Assembly: GCA_939800445.1 (NCBI GenBank) | Contig: CALNGU010000003.1 | Coordinates: forward strand, 1-63,493 | Reading direction: 5' to 3' | DNA: 63,493 nt | Source: an uncultured Bacteroidaceae bacterium | GTDB lineage: Bacteria > Bacteroidota > Bacteroidia > Bacteroidales > Bacteroidaceae | Part shown: in pieces, positions 8,955 to 17,444 of the stretch | Numbering within the stretch: position 1 is the stretch's first letter | Layout: each line of letters starts with the position of its first letter | Notes under the pieces: generated by a model | What the model was told of the DNA's origin: nothing | The model's input: only the letters and a program-made list of their open reading frames with translations | Database searches by the model: none | Translations under genes and position numbers: made by a program

Positions 8955-9164
8955 ATGACTACTTATCTCTTTTACACGGACGAAGGTTATACTGTGGCAC
9001 CGAACAACAAGGAGCTTGACAGTTTGCAAATCTTAGGCATGGAGGATGGGGAGACGGAAAAGGAGGCATTAGCCAATCTTTACTGTCGTAACAAATGGAT
9101 AAAAGAGAATGGCTTTTCGGAATCAAGGATACGTTGTTATGCCATCTTAAAGCCTGAGAAATAA
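8955..9164 (+). CDS. Small hypothetical protein paired with the putative nuclease
   Basis: A 69-residue soluble protein starting MTTYLFYTDEGYTVAPNN and ending YAILKPEK. The ATG at 8955 was chosen because it lies 4 bp after the preceding stop, giving translational coupling; a longer in-frame start lies inside the upstream gene. I do not recognise the family. Composition is AT-rich like the upstream gene. Pairing with a putative nuclease makes an antitoxin or accessory role possible, but nothing in the sequence proves it. Confidence 0.55.
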   Translation: MTTYLFYTDEGYTVAPNNKELDSLQILGMEDGETEKEALANLYCRNKWIKENGFSESRIRCYAILKPEK

Positions 9165-9251
9165 CCATGACTGCTTACAATACACCTTTTTGCCTCAGAC
9201 CTGGAGAGAACACAATCCAGTTCCCATAATAGTAGCGTAGCAAGCAACCGC

Positions 9252-9333
9252 CAAAAGCATACAATGCCGGCACCGACATCATGCAATGTTTTCCGTGCCG
9301 GCATTGTATGCTTTTGCCATTATGGTCGTATGC
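9252..9333. repeat. Family D intergenic element, copy D1
   Basis: Four 11-bp cores related to GCATACAATGC are centred at 9262, 9284, 9306 and 9328, an exact 22-bp spacing. Cores one and three lie in a perfect 21-bp inverted repeat (9252-9272 and 9296-9316). Core two (TCATGCAATGT) and core four are weaker matches. The element sits between the 69-residue gene and the aldo/keto reductase remnant. Unlike D2 and D3, no family C element is attached. Confidence 0.75.
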
Positions 9334-9362
9334 TGTCGGGGGCGCATCGCCGGATGTGCGTC

Positions 9363-9740
9363 TCACCACCCTGCCAGCGGGATTTTCTTCCTTGGTGGCG
9401 GGAATGCGGCATCGAGTGTGGCAAGGTCCTCGTTGGTGAGGTCGAGCGTGAGGGCGCGGTGGTTGTCCTCGACGTGTGCGACGCTGCCGGCTTTGGGGAT
9501 TGAGATGATGCCGGGCAGGCGGAGCGTCCAGGCGATGGCGACCTGTGCCGGTGTCGCGCCATGCCGCCTTGCGACTGCGTTGACGGCGGGGTCGTGGCGC
9601 AGCCTGCCTTCGTCGAGCGGCGAATATGCCATGACGGGCATCCGCCGTGCGGCGCACCACGGGATGAGGTCAAACTCCACGCCCCGCTCGTTGAGGTTGT
9701 AGGGCACCTGGTCGGCTGCGCAACCGTCGCCGCCGGACAG
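9363..9740 (-). pseudogene. Aldo/keto reductase remnant (C-terminal part only)
   Basis: From about position 9740 leftward the frame encodes SGGDGCAADQVPYNLNERG, then FDLIPWCAARRMPVMAYSPL, then TPAQVAIAWTLRLPGIISIPKAG, ending PLAGW. This matches the C-terminal 120-130 residues of aldo/keto reductases of about 280 residues (the strand with YNL, the PVMAYSPL motif, and the NADPH-binding IPKAG). The N-terminal half with the catalytic Asp/Tyr/Lys is absent; the sequence upstream of 9740 in this frame shows no resemblance to the family. I read it as a truncated, non-functional remnant. A perfect leftward TATCTTTG at 9782-9789 lies just upstream of the break point. Confidence 0.72.
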
Positions 9741-10024
9741 TGACTTTCGCTTTTGCTTGTCGTGGCGTTTGCCGGATGGTGCAAAGATAGTGCGTGCGAT
9801 GCCCTTTCGCGTCGCGGCGAGGCCTTGATTTGGCATTGGCGGGACAGCAATAATTTGCTTTTGTCATTGTCGGGATGAGGCTTTGGCGTATCTTTACGGC
9901 ACTATTCGCTTGCGATGATGCCGCACTTCCCTCCGCCGGCCGCCTGCGTGGCACGGGGTGTCGCGTGCGGTTTCGTGCATAGATGGATGGAACAATGTCA
10001 AACGAACAATAAAAATACAAGGAG

Positions 10025-11218
10025 ATGAACAACCTGTCAGACCGCATCAACCGCCTCTCGCCCTCGGCGACGCTGGCCATGTCACAGAAGAGTGCCGAGC
10101 TCAAGGCTGCCGGCGTAGACGTTATCAACCTGAGTGTGGGCGAACCGGACTTCTTCACGCCGCAGCACATCAAGGAGGCGGCAAAGAAGGCGATAGACGA
10201 AAACTACTCTTTCTATTCACCCGTCCCGGGCTATCTCTCACTGCGCAAGGCGATAGTCGAGAAGCTGCGCCGGGAGAACGGCTTGGAGTATGCGCCCGAG
10301 CAGATTGTCTGCGGCAACGGGGCCAAGCAGGCCGTGTGCAATGTCCTGATGTGCGTGGCCGGACCGGGCGACGAAGTGATAATTCCCGCCCCGTGCTGGG
10401 TCAGCTATGTCGAGATGGTCAAGCTGGCAGAAGCGAAGAGCGTCATCGTGGAGACGGGCATGGAGCAGGATTTCAAACTGACCCCTGCGCAACTCGAGGC
10501 GGCGATAACGCCGGCAACCAAGGTGCTGATGCTCTGCTCGCCCTCCAACCCGACAGGCAGCGTCTATTCGCAGGCGGAGTTGGAAGCGTTGGCGGCAGTC
10601 CTTGCCAAGCATCCGGACATCGTGGTGCTCTCGGATGAGATATACGAGCACGTGAATTATGTCGGCAAGCATCACAGCATAGCCTCATGCCCGGGCATGA
10701 AGGAGCGCACGGCACTCATCAACGGTGTCTCCAAGGCCTATGCCATGACAGGCTGGCGTCTGGGCTTTGTCGCCGCACCGCTGTGGATAGCCAAGGCTTG
10801 CACGAAGCTCCAAGGACAGTACACCTCAGGTCCTTCGTCAATAGCCCAGAAGGCGGCCGAGGCGGCATTCGCCGGTGACCAGGCGTGTGTGGAAGATATG
10901 CGCCGCGCCTTCGAGCGTCGTCGTGACCTCATGTTCACCCTGTTGAGCGAGATACCCGGCTTTGAGCTCCGCAAGCCCGATGGCGCGTTCTATTTATTCC
11001 CAAAGTGCGAGGCGTTGTTTGGCAAACGTGCGGGCGAAAGGGTGATAGGCAACTCGTCTGACCTTGCGATGTATCTCCTTGAGGAGGCGCACGTGGCAGC
11101 CGTGTCGGGCGATGCTTTCTGCGCTCCGGGCTACATCCGCTTCTCCTATGCCGCATCTGATGAGCAGTTGGCCGAGGCCGCACGGCGTGTGCGCGAGGCC
11201 ATCGCACGTCTTGCATAA
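10025..11218 (+). CDS. PLP-dependent aminotransferase, aspartate aminotransferase type
   Basis: A 397-residue class I aminotransferase that exchanges amino groups between amino acids (most likely aspartate) and 2-oxo acids. Family landmarks are VINLSVGEPDFFTP near the N-terminus, the PLP-contacting SPSNPTGSVYS, SDEIYEHV, and the Schiff-base lysine in NGVSKAYAMTGWRLGF. The C-terminal domain has GAFYLFPKCEALF and GYIRFSYAAS. The length is normal. ATG at 10025 is preceded by an AAGGAG-type ribosome binding site (ACAAGGAG). The gene is monocistronic and ends in a strong terminator. Substrate preference cannot be fixed from sequence; other branch members act on aromatic amino acids. Confidence 0.9.
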   Translation: MNNLSDRINRLSPSATLAMSQKSAELKAAGVDVINLSVGEPDFFTPQHIKEAAKKAIDENYSFYSPVPGYLSLRKAIVEKLRRENGLEYAPEQIVCGNGAKQAVCNVLMCVAGPGDEVIIPAPCWVSYVEMVKLAEAKSVIVETGMEQDFKLTPAQLEAAITPATKVLMLCSPSNPTGSVYSQAELEALAAVLAKHPDIVVLSDEIYEHVNYVGKHHSIASCPGMKERTALINGVSKAYAMTGWRLGFVAAPLWIAKACTKLQGQYTSGPSSIAQKAAEAAFAGDQACVEDMRRAFERRRDLMFTLLSEIPGFELRKPDGAFYLFPKCEALFGKRAGERVIGNSSDLAMYLLEEAHVAAVSGDAFCAPGYIRFSYAASDEQLAEAARRVREAIARLA

Positions 11219-11283
11219 AGAGGGGTCGTCTCAAAGAAAAGATCTTTCCACCCGTCATGTGCGGTGCGGGAAAAAGTGACTGT

Positions 11284-11316
11284 CAGGCACGGCAAACCGC
11301 CGTGCCTGGCTTTTTT
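11284..11316 (+). terminator. Rho-independent terminator of the aminotransferase gene
   Basis: A perfect 10-bp GC-rich stem (CAGGCACGGC, 11284-11293, with 11299-11308) and a 5-nt loop are followed by a run of six T at 11311-11316. It lies 66 bp after the aminotransferase stop. Confidence 0.88.
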
Positions 11317-11602
11317 ATGCCAGGCCTGATGTCGCGGTGGCGGCGTGGCGGGTGCGGGCTGTTGCTTGCGATGTCTTTCACTGCGTCGTGCATGGGCTGG
11401 CGGAATACCTTAAATGCGGTATTTTTAATGAATGTATGGCCTTTGTCGCTCCGTCTCATTAATTTTCCCTAACTTTACAGATTGTTTGCCAGCAGTGGCA
11501 ATGTGGCGGTGGCGACCATCCGCCGCTTTTTGCGCACCATGCCGCCCGTGGCGGTGCAAGGTGCGTGCACAGGCGCAAGAAGAAAGAAAAAAGACACACT
11601 AT
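11317..11602. other. Intergenic stretch without a recognised gene
   Basis: Between the terminator and recJ. I see no coding region that resembles a known family. There is a short inverted repeat around 11406-11427 (AATACC and GGTATT) and an imperfect -7-like TAACTTTA near 11471 that could serve recJ. None of the phased repeat families is recognisable here. Confidence 0.4.
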
Positions 11603-13321
11603 ATGAGCAGTAAATGGATTTATCAGACTCCCACCCCTGACCAGGAACATCGCGGGCTAAGGCTTGCGCAGGAGCTTGGCATCCATCCGGCACTCGCTCT
11701 CCTGCTGGTGGGGCGCGGCATAACGACCGCCCACGCCGCCAAAAGTTTTTTCCGTCCCCAGTTGTCGCAGCTGCATGACCCGTTCCTGATGGAGGACATG
11801 GACAAGGCAGTCAAGCGTCTCAACCTTGCCATCGGGCGGAAGGAGCGCATCTTGGTCTACGGGGATTACGATGTCGATGGGACTACGGCCGTGTCGCTCG
11901 TCTACAAGTACCTGCAAAACTTCTATTCCAACCTTGACTACTACATTCCCGACCGCTATGATGAGGGCTACGGGGTCTCGCGCAAAGGCGTTGACTACGC
12001 GGCCTCGACTGGCGTGGGGCTGGTGATAGTGCTGGATTGCGGCATTAAGGCTGTCGATGAGATTGCCTACGCCAAGTCAAAGGGCATAGACTTCATCATC
12101 TGCGACCACCATGTCCCTGACGAGACGCTGCCCGACGCGGCGGCGATATTGAACCCCAAGCGGTTTGACTCCACTTATCCCTGCCCCGACCTCTCGGGGT
12201 GCGGCGTGGGATTCAAGTTCATGCAGGCGTTTGCCAAGGACAACGGGCTCTCGTTCTCGACGCTCACCCACCTGCTTGACCTTGTGGCGGTGAGCATAGC
12301 GGCAGACATCGTGCCGGTCATGGGCGAGAACCGCGTGCTTGCCTATCATGGATTGAAGCAGCTGAACACCAACCCGACGACAGGGCTAAAGGCGATAATC
12401 GAGGTGTGCGGCTTGGTCGGCAAGGAAATCACCTTTAGCGACATCATTTTCAAGATAGGCCCGCGCATAAACGCCTCGGGACGGATACAGAACGGCAAGG
12501 AGTCGGTCGATTTGCTGACGGAGAAAGACTATGCGGCGGCTATCGAAAAGAGCAACCAGATCAACCAGTACAACGAGACGCGCAAGGACTTGGACAAGTC
12601 GATGACGGAGGAAGCCAACAACATCGTCGAACATCTGGCCGACCTCTCCGAGCGCAAGACCATCGTGCTCTTCAACCCCGAGTGGCACAAGGGGGTCATA
12701 GGCATCGTGGCATCGCGCCTGACGGAAATCTACTACCGCCCTGCCGTGGTGCTGACCCAGACCAATGAATTTGCGACTGGCTCTGCCCGCTCGGTCTCTG
12801 GCTTTGATGTCTACAAGGCGATAGAACACTGCAAGGACTTGCTTGAGAACTTCGGTGGGCACACCTATGCTGCCGGGCTGACGATGAGGCTTGAAAACGT
12901 CGGGGAATTCACACGCCGTTTCGAAGACTACGTTGCCTCGCACATACAGCCCGAGCAGATGGGCTCGACGATGAACATTGACGCCGAGTTGCAGTTCAAA
13001 GACATCTCGATGAAGTTCTACAACGACCTCAAGAAGTTCAATCCTTTCGGCCCCGGCAATATGAAGCCGCTGTTCATGACACGCAATGTCTACGACTATG
13101 GCACCAGTAGAGTTGTCGGACGGGACCAGGAGCACATCCGGCTGGAGTTGGTTGACAACAAATCCAACAAGGTGATCAACGGCATCGCCTTCGGACAAAG
13201 TTCCCAGGTGCGTTTCATCAAGACCAAAAGTTCGTTTGACATCTGCTACACCGTCGAGGAGAATACCCACAAGCGTGGTGAGGTGCAGTTGCAGATAGAA
13301 GGCATCCGCCCGTCTGTATGA
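11603..13321 (+). CDS. recJ: Single-stranded-DNA-specific exonuclease RecJ
   Basis: A 572-residue 5'-3' single-strand exonuclease used in recombination and mismatch/base-excision repair. DHH phosphoesterase motifs are visible: LVYGDYDVDGTTAVSL (motif I), VLDCGIKA (motif II), ICDHHVPDE (motif III, the DHH itself) and later CPDLSGCGVGFK. The DHHA1 domain has SARSVSGFD and GGHTYAAG. ATG at 11603 starts the conserved MSSKWIYQTP leader; the longer in-frame extension upstream is not protein-like. The stop overlaps the recQ start as ATGA (13318-13321), so recJ and recQ are translationally coupled, consistent with their joint work in RecF-type gap repair. Confidence 0.93.
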   Translation: MSSKWIYQTPTPDQEHRGLRLAQELGIHPALALLLVGRGITTAHAAKSFFRPQLSQLHDPFLMEDMDKAVKRLNLAIGRKERILVYGDYDVDGTTAVSLVYKYLQNFYSNLDYYIPDRYDEGYGVSRKGVDYAASTGVGLVIVLDCGIKAVDEIAYAKSKGIDFIICDHHVPDETLPDAAAILNPKRFDSTYPCPDLSGCGVGFKFMQAFAKDNGLSFSTLTHLLDLVAVSIAADIVPVMGENRVLAYHGLKQLNTNPTTGLKAIIEVCGLVGKEITFSDIIFKIGPRINASGRIQNGKESVDLLTEKDYAAAIEKSNQINQYNETRKDLDKSMTEEANNIVEHLADLSERKTIVLFNPEWHKGVIGIVASRLTEIYYRPAVVLTQTNEFATGSARSVSGFDVYKAIEHCKDLLENFGGHTYAAGLTMRLENVGEFTRRFEDYVASHIQPEQMGSTMNIDAELQFKDISMKFYNDLKKFNPFGPGNMKPLFMTRNVYDYGTSRVVGRDQEHIRLELVDNKSNKVINGIAFGQSSQVRFIKTKSSFDICYTVEENTHKRGEVQLQIEGIRPSV

Positions 13322-15240
13322 ACCAGACCCATCTCGACATCCTCAGACGCTACTGGGGGTATGATTCGTTCAGGGGCATCCAGCAACAAATCATCGAGAG
13401 CATAGCCGGGGGCAAAGACACCCTCGGCCTAATGCCTACCGGCGGTGGCAAGTCCATATCATTCCAAGTGCCTGCGATGGCGATGCCGGGGATATGCATC
13501 GTCATCACCCCGCTCATCGCACTCATGAAAGACCAGGTGGCACATCTCCGCGACAAGGGCATAAAGGCGGCGGCTGTGTATTCCGGGATGTCGCGCGGGG
13601 ACATCATCGCCACGCTGGAGAATTGCATATTCGGCAGCTATAAGTTCCTGTATATCTCCCCGGAACGTCTGGCTTCGGACATTTTCCGTACCAAGCTGAA
13701 GTCGATGACGGTCTGTCTCATCGCCGTCGATGAGGCGCATTGCATCTCGCAGTGGGGGTATGATTTCCGTCCGTCCTACTTGAAAATAGCTGAGATAAGG
13801 CATCTGCTGCCCGGTGTCCCCGTGCTTGCCCTCACTGCGACTGCGACCAAAGAGGTGGTTGCGGACATACAGGAAAAGCTGGAGTTCGCATCCCCCAACG
13901 TCGTCAAGATGAGCTTCTATCGCGACAACCTTGCCTATGTCGTCCGACCAACCGATGACAAGGAGAAGGCATTGCTCGACATCCTCGCCAAGGTAGGGGG
14001 TTCGGCCATCGTCTATGTGCGCAGCCGCAAGAAATGCCGCTTGGTGAGTGACTTGCTCAACGCGCGGGGGGTGACGGCGGACTACTATCACGCCGGTCTC
14101 ACCGACAGTGACAAGGATGCCCGCCAACGCCGCTGGATGGATGATGAGGTGCGTGTCATGGTCGCGACCAATGCTTTTGGCATGGGGATAGACAAACCCG
14201 ATGTCCGCGTCGTAGTCCACATCGACGTGCCTGACTCCATCGAGGCGTATTTCCAGGAGGCGGGACGTGCCGGGCGCGACGGAGGCAAGGCCTACGCCGT
14301 GATGCTCTTCTGCGAGGCGGCGGACAAGCGGTTGTTGTACCGCAGGGTGTCGGACTCGTATCCCGAGCTGTCCTATATACGTCGGGTCTATGAGGAGCTG
14401 AGCTACTATTTCCAGATAGGCATGGGCAGTGGCGCGGGAGCAATCCTCGCATTTGACCTCTTCGACTTCTCCACGAAATTCAAGCACGTTGCGGTGCAGG
14501 CCGACAGTGCGTTGAAGCTCCTTGCACTGGCAGGCTACATCGACTACACCGAGGAGCAGGATGTCCCCCCGCGTCTCATGTTGCTGGCCGGGCGGGAAAG
14601 CTTGGATGCTGCCGCGCGGTCCAATCCCACGGCGGGGACGGTGCTTGACGCGGTCATGCGCAGCTATACTGGATTGTACAAAGACTATTCCTTCATCGAC
14701 GAGACACTCATCGCATACAAATGCAACCTGGCACAACGCGACGTGCACGAGCAGCTCAAATGGCTCTCGCGCCTCGGTGTCCTGCGTTTTGTCCCAGGCA
14801 TGAAGACCCAGTATGTCATATACAACACCGACCGCATCGAGTGTGAGCGCATCCGCCTCGGTGATGAGATATATAAGGATAAGAAGGAGCGGTGCCGCCG
14901 TCGCGTTGATGCCGTCATCGACTACTGCACCAGCAACGAGACTTGCCGCAGCCGGATGCTCCTTGCCTACTTTGGCGAAACGTCGTCCGCCAATTGCATG
15001 AAGTGCGATGTCTGCTTGCAGCACACGGCATCGTCGTTGCGCTTTGGCGAACTGTCAGATGTCATCGAGCGGATGGAGGCTTGCATCCGCGACCATGGTG
15101 GCATCGCGGTCGCCCGGCTCGCCTTCATCCTCGGCGTGGACGAAGATGTGGCGGTCGCCGCCTTGCAGTATCTCTCCGACATGGAGCGTGTGCAACTCGT
15201 CGGGAGCATGGTCATGCCGACGGGGGCAGCCGGTGCTTGA
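13318..15240 (+). CDS. recQ: ATP-dependent DNA helicase RecQ
   Basis: A 640-residue superfamily 2 3'-5' helicase. Motif I is MPTGGGKSISFQ, motif II is DEAHCISQWGYDFRP with the aromatic-rich loop typical of RecQ, motif III is LALTATAT, and motif VI is QEAGRAGRDG. The zinc-binding RQC part has CRSRMLLAYFGE and CMKCDVC. A winged-helix region follows, but I do not see a clear HRDC domain, so this is the shorter RecQ form. The start overlaps the recJ stop by 4 bases. The pair is predicted to resect DNA at stalled forks. Confidence 0.93.
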   Translation: MNQTHLDILRRYWGYDSFRGIQQQIIESIAGGKDTLGLMPTGGGKSISFQVPAMAMPGICIVITPLIALMKDQVAHLRDKGIKAAAVYSGMSRGDIIATLENCIFGSYKFLYISPERLASDIFRTKLKSMTVCLIAVDEAHCISQWGYDFRPSYLKIAEIRHLLPGVPVLALTATATKEVVADIQEKLEFASPNVVKMSFYRDNLAYVVRPTDDKEKALLDILAKVGGSAIVYVRSRKKCRLVSDLLNARGVTADYYHAGLTDSDKDARQRRWMDDEVRVMVATNAFGMGIDKPDVRVVVHIDVPDSIEAYFQEAGRAGRDGGKAYAVMLFCEAADKRLLYRRVSDSYPELSYIRRVYEELSYYFQIGMGSGAGAILAFDLFDFSTKFKHVAVQADSALKLLALAGYIDYTEEQDVPPRLMLLAGRESLDAAARSNPTAGTVLDAVMRSYTGLYKDYSFIDETLIAYKCNLAQRDVHEQLKWLSRLGVLRFVPGMKTQYVIYNTDRIECERIRLGDEIYKDKKERCRRRVDAVIDYCTSNETCRSRMLLAYFGETSSANCMKCDVCLQHTASSLRFGELSDVIERMEACIRDHGGIAVARLAFILGVDEDVAVAALQYLSDMERVQLVGSMVMPTGAAGA

Positions 15241-15264
15241 CCGGTCTGCCCCCGTCGTCTGTGT

Positions 15265-15627
15265 TCAGGGCATCAGTGCTGCGAGGGGCGGCGGGAGATG
15301 CAATTCGCATTTGCTTATCTCCTCCAGCACCTTTTCCCCCTTGTCCGTCAGCATGAACCTCATTTGCCGCTTGTCGCAGTCGCCGAGGCTGCGGCTGACG
15401 AGTCCTTTCTTCTCGGCGGCAGATATGACCTTCGAGGCGTTGGACACCGACAGCGCGAGAGCGTCGGCGATTGCCCCCGACGTGAGGCAGCATGACTTCT
15501 TGAGCGTGCAGAGCAGCATCCCCTCGTTCATGCAGAGCCCGTGGCGCGACTGGAATTGCTGCTCGAATTCGCTTATGGCCCTGTGCAGCTCACGTATGTG
15601 GCAGAGTGTCTCGAGGCCGCCGGTCAT
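15265..15627 (-). CDS. MarR-family winged-helix regulator
   Basis: A 120-residue DNA-binding protein: an N-terminal dimerisation helix (LETLCHIRELHRAISEFEQQF), a winged helix (SGAIADALALSVSNASKVISAAEKKGLV, then the wing SRSLGDCDKRQMRFMLTDKG) and a C-terminal helix. The wing with DxRxxxxxLTxKG is the MarR hallmark. ATG at 15625-15627 overlaps the thioredoxin stop as ATGA, which fixes the start. Three Cys residues (two adjacent in KKSCCLTSG) and coupling to a thioredoxin suggest a redox-responsive regulator, but that is inference. Confidence 0.8.
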   Translation of the reverse strand: MTGGLETLCHIRELHRAISEFEQQFQSRHGLCMNEGMLLCTLKKSCCLTSGAIADALALSVSNASKVISAAEKKGLVSRSLGDCDKRQMRFMLTDKGEKVLEEISKCELHLPPPLAALMP

Positions 15628-16118
15628 TGCTTCTGCAACAAGACTTTTTCGATTGCCTCCTTGAGCTGCGCCTTGGGCATTGCGCCCATGCTCATCTGCG
15701 GTTGCCCGTCCATCGGGATGAAGAGCAGGGTGGGGATGCTCCTTATGCCGAATGCCGCCGCCAGCTCCTGTTCCTGGTCGGTGTCGATCTTGTAGATGTG
15801 GATTTTCCCCTCGTACTCCGCCGCCAGTTCTTCCAGCACCGGGGCTATGGCCTTGCACGGGCCGCACCACGTGGCGTAGAAGTCCACAATCGCCGGGAGG
15901 TCTCCCTCGTATTTCCATTCACTGTTCTTCTCATAATTGAACACCTTGCTGAGGAATTCTTCCTTCGTCAGGTGCACTGTGCCTGTTGTTCCCATCTTTT
16001 CAGTTTGTTGTGCCGCTGCCTGGATGGCATCCTTCTCCGATGTCTGTGCGCACGCTGAGACCGTCATCATGAGGGCTGCGAGCGGCAGGGCGAGTTGTTT
16101 TACAAAGTTCATTCTCAT
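15624..16118 (-). CDS. Thioredoxin-like lipoprotein or periplasmic thioredoxin
   Basis: About 164 residues. The N-terminus (NFVKQLALPLAALMMTVSACAQ) is a signal peptide, with a possible lipobox at VSAC, so the protein probably sits in the periplasm. The thioredoxin fold is clear: VDFYATWCGPCKAIAPVLEELA with the CGPC active site, IDTDQEQELAAAFGI, and the cis-Pro loop SIPTLLF. ATG at 16116-16118 was preferred, with a second possible ATG at 16110-16112. A near-ideal leftward promoter lies just upstream. The stop overlaps the MarR start, so the two form an operon. The role is thiol-disulfide exchange in the envelope. Confidence 0.85.
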   Translation of the reverse strand: MRMNFVKQLALPLAALMMTVSACAQTSEKDAIQAAAQQTEKMGTTGTVHLTKEEFLSKVFNYEKNSEWKYEGDLPAIVDFYATWCGPCKAIAPVLEELAAEYEGKIHIYKIDTDQEQELAAAFGIRSIPTLLFIPMDGQPQMSMGAMPKAQLKEAIEKVLLQKQ

Positions 16119-16139
16119 CTCGTATACGTTTTGATACGG

Positions 16140-16170
16140 CAAAGGTAACACCTGTTTTCTAACCTACAAA
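16140..16170 (-). promoter_or_regulatory. Promoter of the thioredoxin-MarR operon
   Basis: On the minus strand the -7 box TACCTTTG is at 16140-16147 and a -33 TTTG at 16167-16170, with a 19-bp spacer. This is the canonical Bacteroidota arrangement, 22 bp upstream of the chosen start. Confidence 0.72.
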
Positions 16171-16270
16171 TTTTCCAAGGGAAAATATTTCCAAAAGCAT
16201 TAAATATTGTTGCCCGCTCCACCAGTTGTCCCTTCCGCGCTGCCAAGTGCTTTGTCCCGTGAGCCGGCGT

Positions 16271-16456
16271 GGAAAATTGCCTTCCGTCAGGTGCAAAGTC
16301 CGTCAGGGCTAAATGAAAAGTTCATTCAAAACTTTTGAATATTAAAACAGAAGTTTTGAATATAAAAACCAAAGTTTTGTTTATATAAACAAAACTTTTG
16401 AATGAACTTTTCCCCCTATGGTGGCGAACTTTGCGCCTGGTCTGATGGGGCTTTGC
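16271..16456. repeat. Family A intergenic element, copy A2
   Basis: Ten cores have centres at 16276, 16298, 16320, 16332, 16353, 16374, 16395, 16407, 16429 and 16451, the same relative positions as in A1, A3 and A4. The central four 11-mers are at 16327-16337, 16348-16358, 16369-16379 and 16390-16400. The 14-bp arms GAAAAGTTCATTCA (16316-16329) and its perfect reverse complement (16398-16411) bound the centre. The outer cores carry linkers such as GTCAGG and GCCTGG. The element lies between divergent genes. Confidence 0.85.
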
Positions 16457-16634
16457 CCTTGCCTTTCCTATATTAATATAGGTATATGCCGTTGCTGGCT
16501 GTCGTTGGTCGCAGCGGTGGCAACCTGCGTCGTGGCGGAAGGAGTGGGGCTTGCCGACCGATTCGTCAGAAGCCGCCGGTGCTGCAATCGGTCAAATAAT
16601 CAGGGGATTTTGATGCTCGAATGCAAATTATTTG

Positions 16635-16642
16635 TACCTTTG
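16635..16642 (+). promoter_or_regulatory. -7 box upstream of the DUF177-rpmF operon
   Basis: TACCTTTG matches TAnnTTTG. A TTTG at 16609-16612 gives a 22-bp spacer. It lies about 65 bp before the DUF177 start codon. Confidence 0.55.
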
Positions 16643-16707
16643 TAGCCCGAAAATTGCCGTGTCGTGCGCTCATGCCAAGTGTCGCGGCGGCTTAGTCAGT
16701 TGTAAAC

Positions 16708-17250
16708 GTGGGACTTATAGAACAGTTTGACATAGACCTCGAGGGGATGGCGGGCGACACGCTCCACCGTGAGTTCGTCTTGACCGACAGCTTCTTCGAG
16801 TCAATCGATTCGCCAGTGCTCAACAAGGGCAATGTCACCGCCCGTGTCGATGTGAGGCGCGTGTCCCATGATTTCGAGCTGACGGTCGATTGTGACGGTG
16901 TCGCCGTCGTGCCGTGCGACCGTTGCCTTGACGACGTGCCTGTCGATGTCCACACGCATGAGGTGCTGGTGGCCAAGCTGGGCAGTGGCGATGACAGTGA
17001 CGACGGGATTATCTGGGTTGGCAACCCCGATGGGGTGCTCAATCTCGCCTGGCATCTTTTTGAGACAATCGCCCTCGCCCTGCCTTGCAAGCGGGTGCAT
17101 CCCGACGGGCAGTGCAACGAGGAGATGGCTGCACGCCTCCATGACTACGAGGCTGGCGGTGACGGCGATGAAGAAGGCGGCAATCCCAGGCGGCAAGGCA
17201 CGGACCCGAGATGGGACGCATTGAAAGAATTATTGAATAACAACAAATAA
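16708..17250 (+). CDS. YceD/DUF177 family protein (large ribosomal RNA accumulation protein)
   Basis: A 180-residue soluble protein with the YceD features: a beta-rich N-terminal half (GNVTARVDVRRVSHDFELTVDCDG) and the CDRCLDDV motif (CxRCLxx) central to the family. An acidic middle and LFETIALALPCKRVH follow, then a tail ending WDALKELLNNNK. The genes lie in the order yceD-rpmF-fabH, the arrangement seen across many bacteria. The protein is linked to 23S rRNA accumulation and L32 production. The start is GTG at 16708; no better in-frame ATG exists. rpmF follows after 11 bp. Confidence 0.85.
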   Translation: MGLIEQFDIDLEGMAGDTLHREFVLTDSFFESIDSPVLNKGNVTARVDVRRVSHDFELTVDCDGVAVVPCDRCLDDVPVDVHTHEVLVAKLGSGDDSDDGIIWVGNPDGVLNLAWHLFETIALALPCKRVHPDGQCNEEMAARLHDYEAGGDGDEEGGNPRRQGTDPRWDALKELLNNNK

Positions 17251-17261
17251 ATTGTGAGAAA

Positions 17262-17444
17262 ATGGCACATCCTAAAAGAAGACAATCCAAGACAAGAACT
17301 GCTAAGAGAAGAACTCATGACAAGGCAGTAGCCCCCACGCTGGCTGTTTGTCCTAACTGCGGGGCATGGCACATCTACCACACTGTGTGCGGTGAGTGCG
17401 GCTATTACAGAGGTAAGCTCGCTGTTCCAAAAGCTGCTGTCTGA
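17262..17444 (+). CDS. rpmF: 50S ribosomal protein L32
   Basis: A 60-residue ribosomal protein beginning MAHPKRRQSKTRTAKRRTHD, the standard L32 opening, followed by a zinc ribbon with two Cys pairs (CPNCGAW and CGECGYY). Length and order (after DUF177, before fabH) are typical. The stop codon lies inside the terminator-like hairpin at 17429-17460. Confidence 0.96.
   Translation: MAHPKRRQSKTRTAKRRTHDKAVAPTLAVCPNCGAWHIYHTVCGECGYYRGKLAVPKAAV

Noticed and set aside
9670..10173. Missing N-terminal half of the aldo/keto reductase upstream of the remnant
   Set aside because: Minus-strand frames here show no DxxxxYG, Lys or NADPH motifs of the family, so the gene is truncated rather than merely frameshifted.
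16271..16456. Family A elements as ordinary rho-independent terminators
   Set aside because: Two of four copies lie between divergent genes, the stems are AT-rich and mosaic, and no defined T-run follows; true terminators are seen separately in several of the same gaps.
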